From: Sphingomonas sp. YR710
GTDB lineage: Bacteria > Pseudomonadota > Alphaproteobacteria > Sphingomonadales > Sphingomonadaceae
Direction: 5' to 3'
DNA: 64,000 nt
NCBI RefSeq assembly: GCF_900101455.1
Contig: NZ_FMZJ01000002.1
Location: 310,001 to 374,000 of the forward strand
How positions within the stretch are numbered: the first letter of the stretch is position 1; each line of letters begins with the position of its first letter. Shown one piece after another: positions 27,006 through 35,084 of this stretch. The notes under the pieces are model-generated. The model had not been told where the DNA came from. It saw only the letters and a program-made list of their open reading frames with translations, and did not search any database. The position numbers and the translations under genes were made by a program.

Positions 27006-27029
27006 CGGACGCGGCAACACCGCGTCCGT
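27005..27029. terminator. Hairpin closing the TPS-CHAT operon
   Basis: A perfect 10-base stem, ACGGACGCGG (27005-27014) with CCGCGTCCGT (27020-27029), around a CAACA loop, starting at the last base of the CHAT stop codon. It lies between convergent genes (mmcB ends at 27032). The T-run is weak, so it may act as a bidirectional or Rho-assisted terminator. Confidence 0.7.
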
Positions 27030-27031
27030 CC

Positions 27032-27529
27032 TCATATCAATCCTGATTCGCCCAGCGGATCGGAATCACCCCAATGGCGCCGCGCGGCGCGGCGGGCAAA
27101 ACGCAATGTCTCCGCCTTGCGGCGCGACGCCGCGAGCGATCGCATCGCCGGCTCGCGCAATATCGCCGCATCATAGCGATCGGCGCAGATCAACCCCGCC
27201 AATTCCGGCTGAAATGCCGGCAGATCGAAGGGTGCCAGATTAAATCCGTGCGGCACCGCCCAGCAGAAACGGTCGCAATAATCGAGATAGTCCACCCACT
27301 TCGCATCCCCCAGCAGGTCTGCCCGCGACACTTTGATCTCGACGATCGTGATGATGCCCTTCGCATCGATCGCCATGATATCGGCTCGACGACCATTGCC
27401 CAGCGGGACTTCGGCCAACGGCGCCATTTCGTGCCGCAGGAAGAGTCGCGCCACACCACGCGCAACATCGGCCGCGATTACGCGGGTCGCTACATCCTCC
27501 GATGGGGACGAATCGGGAAGACTTGCCAT
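27032..27529 (-). CDS. mmcB: MmcB-family DNA repair protein
   Basis: A 165-residue nuclease-like protein. The motif LGNGRRADIMAIDAKGIITIVEIKVS matches the PD-(D/E)xK-type fold of the MmcB family (Asp, then ExK), named from a Caulobacter mitomycin-response gene. The remainder, DYLDYCDRFCWAVP and a LICADRYDAAILREP segment, is also characteristic. The start at 27529 places the conserved ATRVIAADVARGVARLF helix close to the N-terminus; an upstream in-frame ATG at 27604 would add sequence unlike the family. It converges on the CHAT gene with a 26-base gap holding a terminator. Confidence 0.85.
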   Translation of the reverse strand: MASLPDSSPSEDVATRVIAADVARGVARLFLRHEMAPLAEVPLGNGRRADIMAIDAKGIITIVEIKVSRADLLGDAKWVDYLDYCDRFCWAVPHGFNLAPFDLPAFQPELAGLICADRYDAAILREPAMRSLAASRRKAETLRFARRAARRHWGDSDPLGESGLI

Positions 27530-27569
27530 AATCCGATGATAGAACAATTCAGGAACATCGCAACGCCTG

Positions 27570-27908
27570 TCAGTTCTGTATCGCGCCGGCAATCTGAAGT
27601 GCATCGCGATGATCGAGCTCGATCGCCCATAGATCGGGATCGGAGCGACGCCTGCGGGCAATATAGTCGCCCACCGCGCCCGGTTCGGACAGGTCGGCCG
27701 GTCCAACCGATTCGAGCCGGTAGCCGCCATCGAATTGCCAGACCCGCTCGACGAGTTTCGTAACGATGCCGCGATCGGCCAGCACCAACAGAATCGCGCC
27801 GGCGACGGCATCGCCCTTCGCGAGCATCATTGCCGATCCGCCCTTGTCCTGGATCGCGCGGATTGTGGCCGATACGAGCAAAGCCGATGATGCGCGCGCT
27901 TCGATCAT
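27570..27908 (-). CDS. DUF1491 family protein
   Basis: A 112-residue protein matching the alphaproteobacterial DUF1491 family: SALLVSATIRAIQDKGGSAMMLAKGDAVAGAILLVL, then IARRRRSDPDLWAIELD. The family has no known function; these are small soluble proteins. Its ATG overlaps the stop of the thioesterase gene (27905-27908), so the two are translationally coupled. Confidence 0.8.
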   Translation of the reverse strand: MIEARASSALLVSATIRAIQDKGGSAMMLAKGDAVAGAILLVLADRGIVTKLVERVWQFDGGYRLESVGPADLSEPGAVGDYIARRRRSDPDLWAIELDHRDALQIAGAIQN

Positions 27909-28372
27909 CGATTCCGCGAATAGCCGGGCAAGGTGGCGAGCGGGATCCGCGATCGCATGAAGGTTCCCGTGCCGCGGGCAACCTCCTCCCCTTCCCCGTC
28001 GATCAGCCGCGCGTCGGCAACGAGCACGCGCCGCCGCCCGTTCACCCAGCGCCCCTCGGCGATGATCGGCCCGGTCTTCATCGGCCGGGTCAGCAGCAAA
28101 TTGAAAGCGGTGGTCAGCAGAAAATAGTCGCTCACCAAGCTATTTGCCGCGTAAAAAGCGGCATCGTCGAGCATCTTGAAATAGGTCGTACCATGCACGG
28201 CGCCGGCCGCATGGTAGAGCGTCTCATCGACCGAAAAATGGATGCGGGCGAATCCCTCCTCGACGATTTCCAGCCGGGATCGAAACAGCAGGTTGATCGG
28301 CGCCGCCGCATAGAGCGATTCCAACGCCCGAAAATGCGCCTCGGCTCCCGATGGCGGTTGCCCGTCTGCCAC
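27905..28372 (-). CDS. Hotdog-fold thioesterase (PaaI/4HBT type)
   Basis: A 155-residue hotdog protein. HAAGAVHGTTYFKMLDDAAFYAANSL is the typical central helix with its preceding Gly-rich loop, followed by strands including RWVNGRRRVLVADARLIDGEGEEVARGTGTFM. It likely hydrolyses an acyl-CoA, but the substrate is unknown. It overlaps the DUF1491 gene by four bases and lies 12 bases downstream of ptsN. Confidence 0.8.
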   Translation of the reverse strand: MADGQPPSGAEAHFRALESLYAAAPINLLFRSRLEIVEEGFARIHFSVDETLYHAAGAVHGTTYFKMLDDAAFYAANSLVSDYFLLTTAFNLLLTRPMKTGPIIAEGRWVNGRRRVLVADARLIDGEGEEVARGTGTFMRSRIPLATLPGYSRNR

Positions 28373-28384
28373 AATAAACCCTAG

Positions 28385-28870
28385 TCAGGCCGCATTGCGG
28401 GTTTCGGCGGTTGCGAACAGCGCATAGAGCGCATCGTTCGATCCGGCCCCGCGCAGCTTCGCCACAAAGCCCCTGTCACGCAGGCGCCGACTGACCCGCG
28501 CCAGCGCCTTCAAATGCTCGACGCCGGCATCGACCGGTGAGAGCAACAGGAAGACGATATCAACCGGAAGGTCGTCAATTGCCGCGAAATCGATCGGCGC
28601 CGCCAATCGCGCGAATACGCCGACGACTCGATCGAGTCCTTCGATCTTGCCATGGGGAATCGCAACCCCCCCGCCAAAGCCGGTCGAACCCAGCCGCTCG
28701 CGCTCGGTGAGCCGCTCGACGATCAGCTTCGGATCGGCGTCGACAAACCGTGCGGCGACAACCGCAAGCTGCTGGAATAAAGATTTTTTATTTGGCGCGA
28801 CCAGCGCGGCCTGCACCGCTTGTGGCGAAAGCAGGTCGCTCAGGTCGTCCATCGATTTTATATCATTCAT
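28385..28870 (-). CDS. ptsN: Nitrogen-PTS EIIA protein
   Basis: A 161-residue EIIA-Ntr/mannitol-type protein. The phospho-acceptor His73 lies in GGVAIPHGKIEGL, and VDIVFLLLSPVDAGVEHLKALARVSR is the family's typical continuation. The start at 28870 (MNDIKSMDDL) is chosen because upstream in-frame sequence does not resemble the family. It is 22 bases downstream of hpf, the usual order next to rpoN-linked loci. It probably relays phosphate from PtsP/NPr to regulate stringent response or K+ and nitrogen processes. Confidence 0.92.
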   Translation of the reverse strand: MNDIKSMDDLSDLLSPQAVQAALVAPNKKSLFQQLAVVAARFVDADPKLIVERLTERERLGSTGFGGGVAIPHGKIEGLDRVVGVFARLAAPIDFAAIDDLPVDIVFLLLSPVDAGVEHLKALARVSRRLRDRGFVAKLRGAGSNDALYALFATAETRNAA

Positions 28871-28892
28871 TCGACGGGCTTCATCATCCTTT

Positions 28893-29468
28893 TCAGGCCG
28901 CCCGGCTTGGTTCCACCCAGCCAATCGTCCCATCGGTGCGCCGATACACCATATTGAATGCGCCCGTACCAGAATTTCTGAACAATAATGCGTTGGTATT
29001 CCGTAAATCGAGCATCATCACCGCATCGGACACGCTCGCATCCGGCACGTCGACCCGGGTTTCGGCGATGATCACCGGGTGATCGCCATGCACCTCTTCC
29101 TCGGGCGGCGCTTCGAACACTGTGTAACCGGCGCCATCTTCGGCCGTCGCCAGCGCGGGCACCGCTCCGGCACGATCTTTGAGCCGCCGCATATAGCGGC
29201 GCAATTGGGTCTCGATGCGATCGGCCGCCTGATCGAAACTCGGGTGGGCCTCCATTGCGTGGCCGCTACCCTTCAGGATCACACCTTGCATCACATGCGC
29301 GACGATATCGCATGAAAATCCGTTGCCGTGCTGGCCACGCCCGAAAGTGACGTGAGCGGAGATACTGCGCGAGAAATATTTGTCGGCGATTGCTCTCAGC
29401 CGATCCTCGACATGCGTGCGCAGCGCGTCACCAGTATCAACCTGATGTCCCGAAACACGGATCTCCAT
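28893..29468 (-). CDS. hpf: Long-form ribosome hibernation promoting factor
   Basis: A 191-residue protein with an N-terminal S30AE/RaiA domain (MEIRVSGHQVDTGDALRTHV) and the C-terminal long-HPF domain (DAVMMLDLRNTNALLFRNSGTGAFNMVYRRTDGTIGWVEP) that dimerises ribosomes into 100S particles. Two adjacent ATGs occur; 29468 is chosen because GGAGG lies five bases upstream. It sits in an operon with ptsN. A 79-base gap separates it from dnaQ. Confidence 0.95.
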   Translation of the reverse strand: MEIRVSGHQVDTGDALRTHVEDRLRAIADKYFSRSISAHVTFGRGQHGNGFSCDIVAHVMQGVILKGSGHAMEAHPSFDQAADRIETQLRRYMRRLKDRAGAVPALATAEDGAGYTVFEAPPEEEVHGDHPVIIAETRVDVPDASVSDAVMMLDLRNTNALLFRNSGTGAFNMVYRRTDGTIGWVEPSRAA

Positions 29469-29547
29469 CATAACCTCCAGTCTTGCCATGCGGATCGAGC
29501 GAACCATCCAATCGGCTGCCCTTGCCCGCGATTGTAAGCGATCCTCT

Positions 29548-30255
29548 TCATCCCGCCGCTCCGGCCAACCACAAAGGATCGGCAAGCCCGGCGATAAATT
29601 CCTTGTGCCTTTCCAGTTCCTCCTCACTCGCCATATGGGGTCTCGCGATCCGAATGACAGCAGCCACGGGCGCGGCCTGTTCATGCCGCACCCGATTTTC
29701 GACCGTCTTCTCGCGCGCATCGCTCTTCAGCAGCAGGCCGATCTGTCGGCCGCCGGTCAGTTCGACATAGAGCTGCGCCAGCAATTGCGCGTCGAGCAAT
29801 GCGCCATGCTTGACGCGGTGGCTGCGATCGATGCCGTAGCGGCTGCACAATGCGTCGAGGCTATGTTTTGCGCCGGGATGCGCTTTACGTGCGATAGCCA
29901 GCGTATCGATCATCCGCGCCATATCGATCGGGGCATGTCCGCAGTCGGCCAATTCCCAGTTAAGGAACCCGAAATCGAACATCGCATTATGCGCGATCAA
30001 CGGGCTATCCCCGACGAATTCTAGCAAAGCCAGTGCCTGACTGGCAAAGGAAGGCTTGTCGCTCAGGAAGCGGTCCGACAGGCCATGGACAGCTTCGGCT
30101 TCGGCCGGCATCGATCGGCCGGGATTGAAATAGCAGTGGAAGCTGTTGCCGGTTTCGACCCGATTGACCAGCTCGATGCAGCCGATTTCGACGAGGCGAT
30201 GGCCGTCCGCTGTGCTCAGGCCGGTTGTTTCAGTGTCGAAGACGATTTCTCGCAT
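29548..30255 (-). CDS. dnaQ: DNA polymerase III epsilon subunit (proofreading exonuclease)
   Basis: A 235-residue DEDDh exonuclease. ExoI is FDTETTG near the N-terminus, ExoII is AHNAMFDFGFLN, and the ExoIII His/Asp pair is in HGALLDAQLLAQLY. The start MREIVFDTETTG at 30255 matches DnaQ proteins generally. It overlaps the end of coaE by 40 bases, an unusually long overlap in an otherwise ATGA-linked series. Confidence 0.95.
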   Translation of the reverse strand: MREIVFDTETTGLSTADGHRLVEIGCIELVNRVETGNSFHCYFNPGRSMPAEAEAVHGLSDRFLSDKPSFASQALALLEFVGDSPLIAHNAMFDFGFLNWELADCGHAPIDMARMIDTLAIARKAHPGAKHSLDALCSRYGIDRSHRVKHGALLDAQLLAQLYVELTGGRQIGLLLKSDAREKTVENRVRHEQAAPVAAVIRIARPHMASEEELERHKEFIAGLADPLWLAGAAG

Positions 30256-30857
30256 GCCTTGCAATATCGGACTCCATGCGCCCGCAAGCAAGCAAGGAGA
30301 TCACGTATCCGCGACTTTGTGCGATCGATCTGCACGCCGGTATCGATGACGAAATCGGCACGGCGCCGTTTTTCGCGGTCCGGCACCTGAAGAGATCGGA
30401 TATGCTTGAGTTTCAAGGGGTTCATGCCCGGCCTCGCCAACACGCGGCGCGCCTGTTTCCAGGCCGGTGCCGACACCACGACCGTCGCGTCGACCGAACG
30501 CCAGCCCTTCTTTTCGAACAATAACGGTACGTCGAGCACGACGACCGGGCGCGATCGATATCGCCGAAGAAAGACTCGGCGCGACTCGGCCAGCGCAGGG
30601 TGAATCAATCGCTCGAGCTTACGCAGTTCGGCGCGGTCACCGAGCACCGCCCGCCCGAGCGCGGCCCGATCGATTCCCTGCGGTGTTGCCGTCCCGGGAA
30701 AAAGTGCGTCGATCGCCGCGACCAGCTTGCCACCCGGGCCCTGCAATTTGTGAACCTCGGCATCGGCATCATAGACCGGTACGCCCGCCTTCCGGAACAT
30801 CTCTGCGACGGCCGATTTGCCCATGCCGATCGATCCGGTAAGGCCGAGCAGGATCAT
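30216..30857 (-). CDS. coaE: Dephospho-CoA kinase
   Basis: A 213-residue P-loop kinase catalysing the last step of coenzyme A synthesis. GLTGSIGMGKS is the Walker A motif; DVPLLFE and the C-terminal DFVIDTG are further signatures. Its ATG overlaps the aroE stop (ATGA). The C-terminal tail of about 40 residues extends into dnaQ coding sequence in another frame. Confidence 0.95.
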   Translation of the reverse strand: MILLGLTGSIGMGKSAVAEMFRKAGVPVYDADAEVHKLQGPGGKLVAAIDALFPGTATPQGIDRAALGRAVLGDRAELRKLERLIHPALAESRRVFLRRYRSRPVVVLDVPLLFEKKGWRSVDATVVVSAPAWKQARRVLARPGMNPLKLKHIRSLQVPDREKRRRADFVIDTGVQIDRTKSRIRDLLACLRAHGVRYCKACEKSSSTLKQPA

Positions 30858-31705
30858 GCCGTCAGCATCCGCCGGAGATCGGCATCATGGTCGCGCGGTG
30901 CGGGCTGCCCGAAGAACAAGGCAAACGCCTCGGCCGCCTGCCCGATCAGCATCGCCAGCCCGTTGATCACCTGATGCCCCCTCGCTTGTGCTTCGGCGAG
31001 CAGCGGCGTTTCGAGCGGACTATAGACAATGTCATAGACGACCGCGCCGGGCGGGACATGCGAGAAATCGACGAGGAGCGGTGGCTGCCCCGTCATGCCC
31101 AGCGATGTCGTGTTGACGACCAGATCGAGCACGCCGCTGCGATCATCCCACGCAAAATCGGTCGGCTCGGCGAAATGGCTGAGCGGCGCAATCAAGCTGT
31201 CGTCGGGCCCGAAGCTCGCCCGCAACGCCCGCGCCTGATCCAGATTGCGGGCCGCAACGACGATCGTGAATCCCTGCGATGCCAGAGCGAGGGCGATGGC
31301 CTTCGCCGCGCCCCCCGCCCCGAACATCCGCGCCATGCGGAACAAATGGCTCCGCGCGAGCAGCGGCTGCAGCGGCTCGAGAAAGCCCGCGAAATCGGTA
31401 TTATAGCCGACCAGCGCTCCATTTTCGGGACGGACCGTGTTGACCGCCCCGATCTTTTCAGCCGCCGGATCGAGCCGATCGAGCAATGGGATCACCGCCT
31501 GCTTGTGCGGAATCGTGACATTGCTGCCGCGCCAGAGCGGATCTGCGCGGCGCGAAGAAAAATGCGCTGCAAGCCGGTCCGGCATCACGTGCGTCGCACG
31601 ATAATCGGCGGCGATTCCGGCCTGATCGAGCCAGAATTTGTGGATCATCGGCGATTTCGAATGGCTGATCGGATCGCCGATCACCTCGGCATAGGCCATC
31701 GTCAT
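30854..31705 (-). CDS. aroE: Shikimate dehydrogenase
   Basis: A 283-residue NADP-dependent enzyme of the shikimate pathway. Signatures: GDPISHSKSPMIHKFWL (substrate binding), GSNVTIPHKQAV with the catalytic Lys, GAVNTV, FGAGGAAKAIALAL (nucleotide binding) and NTTSLGM. The ATG at 31705 overlaps the maf stop (ATGA). The order maf-aroE-coaE-dnaQ is conserved in alphaproteobacteria. Confidence 0.95.
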   Translation of the reverse strand: MTMAYAEVIGDPISHSKSPMIHKFWLDQAGIAADYRATHVMPDRLAAHFSSRRADPLWRGSNVTIPHKQAVIPLLDRLDPAAEKIGAVNTVRPENGALVGYNTDFAGFLEPLQPLLARSHLFRMARMFGAGGAAKAIALALASQGFTIVVAARNLDQARALRASFGPDDSLIAPLSHFAEPTDFAWDDRSGVLDLVVNTTSLGMTGQPPLLVDFSHVPPGAVVYDIVYSPLETPLLAEAQARGHQVINGLAMLIGQAAEAFALFFGQPAPRDHDADLRRMLTA

Positions 31706-32298
31706 GACGGCAGGAGTTCCCTTGTTCGCAGATAATCGAGCAGTGGCATAAGCGGGAGGCCCAGGATCGTGAACTGGCTGCCCTCGATCCGGCTGAACAG
31801 TTGCGCGCCCGGGCCTTCGATCCGATAGCAACCGACGCAGCCGGCGACGGCGGGCCATTCGGCATCGAGATAGGACTCGATGAAGGCATCGCTCAAATCG
31901 CGGACATGCATCTTCGCGACATCGACATGCCGCCATATCGGCGTGCCGCCCTGGCAGATAACGGCCGCGCTGAACAATCGATGCCGCGTGCCCCGCATTC
32001 GTTCGAGTACCGCCCGCGCAGCCTCCCGACTTTCGGCCTTGTCGATCATCGTCCCATCGTCGAGCACCACGGTGGAATCGCACCCGAGCACCAGATCGGT
32101 CGGAAAACGGCGCGACAGCTTGGTTGCCTTCAATTCTGCCAAAGCGTCGGCGAGCGCCCGCGCATCATGGCCCTCGCCGCGGAGCGCCAGTTTCATCGAT
32201 TCCTCGTCGACACCCGCCGCCATCGCTTCGTGCGGGATAGCCGCGGCGGACAGCATTGCGCGGCGCGATGCCGATTGCGACGCCAGAATCAGCTTCAC
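31702..32298 (-). CDS. maf: Maf nucleotide pyrophosphatase
   Basis: A 198-residue Maf protein. LILASQSASRRAML at the N-terminus and LVLGCDSTVVLDDG hold the conserved Ser/Arg and Asp residues of the family. Maf proteins hydrolyse non-canonical or (d)TTP/UTP nucleotides; the exact substrate class is not decided here. It is coupled by ATGA overlaps on both sides. Confidence 0.92.
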   Translation of the reverse strand: MKLILASQSASRRAMLSAAAIPHEAMAAGVDEESMKLALRGEGHDARALADALAELKATKLSRRFPTDLVLGCDSTVVLDDGTMIDKAESREAARAVLERMRGTRHRLFSAAVICQGGTPIWRHVDVAKMHVRDLSDAFIESYLDAEWPAVAGCVGCYRIEGPGAQLFSRIEGSQFTILGLPLMPLLDYLRTRELLPS

Positions 32299-33119
32299 GC
32301 GCGGGTATCCTTCGGCGATTTTTCGTTGACCAGATTGATGATCGCGGCAGCCGTTTCCTCGATCGACCGGCGCGTCACGTCGATCACCGGCCAGCCATGA
32401 TCCGAAAACATCCGGCGTGCGTAAGCGAGTTCGGCCGCCACGGCTTCCTGATCGACATAAGCGGTTTCGGGCGACTGGTTGAGCGAGAGCAGCCGGTTGC
32501 GGCGGATCTGGACCAGTCGGTCGGGGCTGGTCGTCAGACCGACCACGATCGGGTGAACGAGCGAGAACAAGGACCGCGGCGGCGGCGCTTCGACCACCAG
32601 CGGGATATTGGCGACCTTATATCCGCGATTGGCGAGATAGATCGACGTCGGCGTCTTGGAGGAGCGGGATACGCCGGTCAGGACGATATCGGCCTCCTCC
32701 CAATCCTCCGGTCCGATCCCGTCATCATGCGCGATGGTGAACTGAATCGCATCGACCCGCGCGAAATAGGCCGCGTCGAGAATATGCTGGCGGCCCGGGC
32801 GGGCGATCGCCTCCTGCCCGAGCAGCCGGGACAGTGCTTCAATCACCGGATCGAGCGCCGACACGATCGGCAGACCGAGCGCGTGGCACCGCGATTCCAG
32901 CCGCTTGCGGACGTCGTTATTGACCAGGGTGAAGATCACCAGGCCCGGCCGCTGGGCGATTTCGAGCAGGATGCGATCGAGATGCCCCTGCGATCGCACC
33001 ATCGGCCAGAAATGCTTGATCGTCTCGACCCCTTCGAACTGGGCGAGACCGGCCTTGGCGATATTTTCGAGCGTCTCCCCGGTCGAATCCGACAGCAAGT
33101 GCAAATGGAGGCGGATCAC
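32295..33119 (-). CDS. Pyruvate phosphate dikinase/PEP synthase regulatory protein (DUF299)
   Basis: A 274-residue bifunctional kinase/pyrophosphorylase that reversibly phosphorylates PEP synthase or pyruvate phosphate dikinase. The P-loop-like motif TGVSRSSKTPTS starts near residue 148; the N-terminal HLHLLSDSTGETLENI is a family hallmark. Its orthologue (RP001 in Rickettsia) sits beside hemE at the replication origin in several alphaproteobacteria, matching the layout here. It heads the five-gene ATGA-linked string down to dnaQ. Confidence 0.93.
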   Translation of the reverse strand: MIRLHLHLLSDSTGETLENIAKAGLAQFEGVETIKHFWPMVRSQGHLDRILLEIAQRPGLVIFTLVNNDVRKRLESRCHALGLPIVSALDPVIEALSRLLGQEAIARPGRQHILDAAYFARVDAIQFTIAHDDGIGPEDWEEADIVLTGVSRSSKTPTSIYLANRGYKVANIPLVVEAPPPRSLFSLVHPIVVGLTTSPDRLVQIRRNRLLSLNQSPETAYVDQEAVAAELAYARRMFSDHGWPVIDVTRRSIEETAAAIINLVNEKSPKDTRA

Positions 33120-33406
33120 GGGAAGAGCCTGTGGAAAACCATGGGGATAGCGCTAGCGGAATCGGCATGGGGGTTTCAAGCGAGGGATTCGTCCCCGCTG
33201 CAGAGATTCGATTCCACGATTCGTCCACAGCGGCTTCGACAGCGCGGTTGCCTGTGGATAACGGGAATGGAATCAACGACTCTGCGACGCTAAACGGCTT
33301 TGCGGGAGTCAAGCTGTTGGCAACAGGGCCGACTGTGAATAAACCCCGCTTCGCCGCCGCCTACTACAGCATCAATTTCCTTAAAGAATCTTAAACTAGG
33401 AAGATT
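33120..33406. other. Predicted chromosome replication origin (oriC)
   Basis: A 287-base gap between the divergent PPSR and hemE genes, the location of oriC in Caulobacter and of the conserved origin cluster in Rickettsia. It holds a perfect DnaA box (TGTGGATAA, 33253-33261) and near matches TGTGGAAAA (33130-33138), TGTGAATAA (33334-33342) and TCGTCCACA (33221-33229). An AT-rich stretch lies at about 33372-33406, including TTAA-N6-TTAA at 33381-33394. The parS sites lie 7-10 kb away. A GC-skew switch would test this. Confidence 0.72.
33253..33261 (-). promoter_or_regulatory. Consensus DnaA box
   Basis: TGTGGATAA is the exact reverse complement of the DnaA box TTATCCACA. It is the best of four box-like sites in the PPSR-hemE gap. 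Confidence 0.75.
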
Positions 33407-34459
33407 ATGGTCCAGCCGAATCCCGTCGATAGCGTGGTCGATCGTCCGTTGCTCGCCGTCCTGCGAGGCGAACGCCGCGATCCGCCGCCCGTGTGGCTGA
33501 TGCGTCAGGCGGGGCGTTATCTTCCCGAATATCGTGCTCTCAGGGCAGAAAAAGGCGGCTTTCTCGAACTGGTACATGACAGCCCGGCCGCGGCGGATGT
33601 GACTCTGCAACCGATCCGCCGTTTCGGTTTCGACGGTGCCATCCTGTTTTCCGACATCCTCGTGATTCCGCACGCGATGGGGCAGGATCTGCGTTTCGAG
33701 GCGGGAGAAGGCCCACGCCTGTCGCCGACGCTCGTCGACCACGCTCTGTCGTCGCTGGTGGCAGTCCCTGAGCGGCTTCTCCCGGTCTATGAGACGATCA
33801 GGCTGGTTCGGGACCAACTACCCGCGCGAACCACCTTCCTGGGCTTTGCGGGCAGCCCCTGGACCGTGGCGACCTATATGGTGGCGGGGCAGGGCAGCAA
33901 GGAGCAGGCCGAGACCCGGCGGATGGCCTATCGCGATCCCGAAGGCTTTGGAGCGATCATCAATGCGCTCGTCGATGCGACGGTCGATTATCTGTCAAAG
34001 CAGATCGAGGCCGGTGTCGATGCGGTCCAGCTCTTCGACAGTTGGGCTGGCAGCCTGGCACCGCGCGAATTCGAGCGCTGGGTGATTGCGCCGACGGCTG
34101 CGATCGTCGATCGGCTGCGGTCCCGCCATCCGGAAACGGCGATCATTGGCTTTCCGAAAGGGGCGGGTGGAAAATTGCCTGCATATGCGCGCGAAACCGG
34201 CGTCGACGCGATCGGTCTCGACGAGACGGTCGATCCGATCTGGGCCAATGCGGTGCTTCCAGAGGCCTTGCCAGTGCAGGGCAATCTCGATCCCCTTGCG
34301 CTGATCGCGGGCGGCCCGGCGCTGGACGATGCGGTGAATGCGATCAGAAGGGCTTTTCCGACACGCCCACATGTGTTCAATCTGGGCCATGGCATCCTGC
34401 TCGATACGCCGATCGCGCATGTCGAACAGTTGCTGGCAAGGGTACGCGGACCATTATGA
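33407..34459 (+). CDS. hemE: Uroporphyrinogen decarboxylase
   Basis: A 350-residue haem-synthesis enzyme that converts uroporphyrinogen III to coproporphyrinogen III. PVWLMRQAGRYLPEYRALR is the N-terminal substrate signature; FSDILVIPHAMG, GFAGSPWTVATYM and the C-terminal FNLGHGI are also diagnostic. AGGAAG lies just upstream of the ATG. The stop overlaps the hemJ start by ATGA. Adjacent to the predicted origin. Confidence 0.97.
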   Translation: MVQPNPVDSVVDRPLLAVLRGERRDPPPVWLMRQAGRYLPEYRALRAEKGGFLELVHDSPAAADVTLQPIRRFGFDGAILFSDILVIPHAMGQDLRFEAGEGPRLSPTLVDHALSSLVAVPERLLPVYETIRLVRDQLPARTTFLGFAGSPWTVATYMVAGQGSKEQAETRRMAYRDPEGFGAIINALVDATVDYLSKQIEAGVDAVQLFDSWAGSLAPREFERWVIAPTAAIVDRLRSRHPETAIIGFPKGAGGKLPAYARETGVDAIGLDETVDPIWANAVLPEALPVQGNLDPLALIAGGPALDDAVNAIRRAFPTRPHVFNLGHGILLDTPIAHVEQLLARVRGPL

Positions 34460-34908
34460 TGATTGCGACCGGCTTTCTGGGCAATGCCTATCCCTGGGTG
34501 AAGGCAGGACACGTCATCTTCGTGATCTTCTGGATGGCCGGACTGTTCATGCTGCCGCGTTTCTATATCTACCATCAGGCGTGCCAGCCCGGTTCCGCCG
34601 AGGACAAGCTCTGGATCGAACGCGAGCGGCGGCTGCGATCGATCATCATCAGCCCCGCGATGACGATGGTCTGGATATTCGGGCTCAGCCTGGCCTTCGA
34701 TCAGGGTTTGTGGGGTGTCCCCTGGTTTCAGGCAAAATTCGCGACCGTGCTGGCCTTGTCGGCATTTCACGGATGGGCGGTGGGTTATGGCCGCAAGATG
34801 GGACGGGGCTATCGGGCGAAGGCTGACAAAGCTCTGCGCTGGATGAACGAGATTCCGGGCATTGCCACGGCGATCATCGTCATATTGGTGATCGTGCGGC
34901 CATTTTAG
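34456..34908 (+). CDS. hemJ: Protoporphyrinogen IX oxidase HemJ
   Basis: A 150-residue four-helix membrane protein. AYPWVKAGHVIFVIFWMAGLFMLPRFYIYH contains the conserved His and the first membrane helix; further helices cover about 70-90, 95-115 and 135-150. It performs the penultimate step of haem synthesis and is translationally coupled to hemE (ATG at 34456 overlaps its TGA; another ATG follows at 34459). Confidence 0.93.
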   Translation: MMIATGFLGNAYPWVKAGHVIFVIFWMAGLFMLPRFYIYHQACQPGSAEDKLWIERERRLRSIIISPAMTMVWIFGLSLAFDQGLWGVPWFQAKFATVLALSAFHGWAVGYGRKMGRGYRAKADKALRWMNEIPGIATAIIVILVIVRPF

Positions 34909-34951
34909 CCGATTATCCCTGCCACGGCACACGGCGGCTGCGTCGCGCCGC

Positions 34952-34980
34952 TTGACTTGAATCCCGGGCACGCTTAACCG
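34952..34980 (+). promoter_or_regulatory. Possible promoter of rho
   Basis: TTGACT at 34952-34957 matches a -35 box; 17 bases later TAACCG (34975-34980) is a weak -10. An imperfect hairpin (AGGGCTT with AAGGCCCT, about 34992-35018) follows in the roughly 100-base leader and might take part in rho autoregulation. Confidence 0.4.
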
Positions 34981-35084
34981 CAAAGGAGAACAGGGCTTCC
35001 GTTCGAGCAAGGCCCTATCCCCACACCATATCCATTCCGTCCGTGCGCTGAAGCGTCACCAGATTGAAGACTCAGGACATCCCG

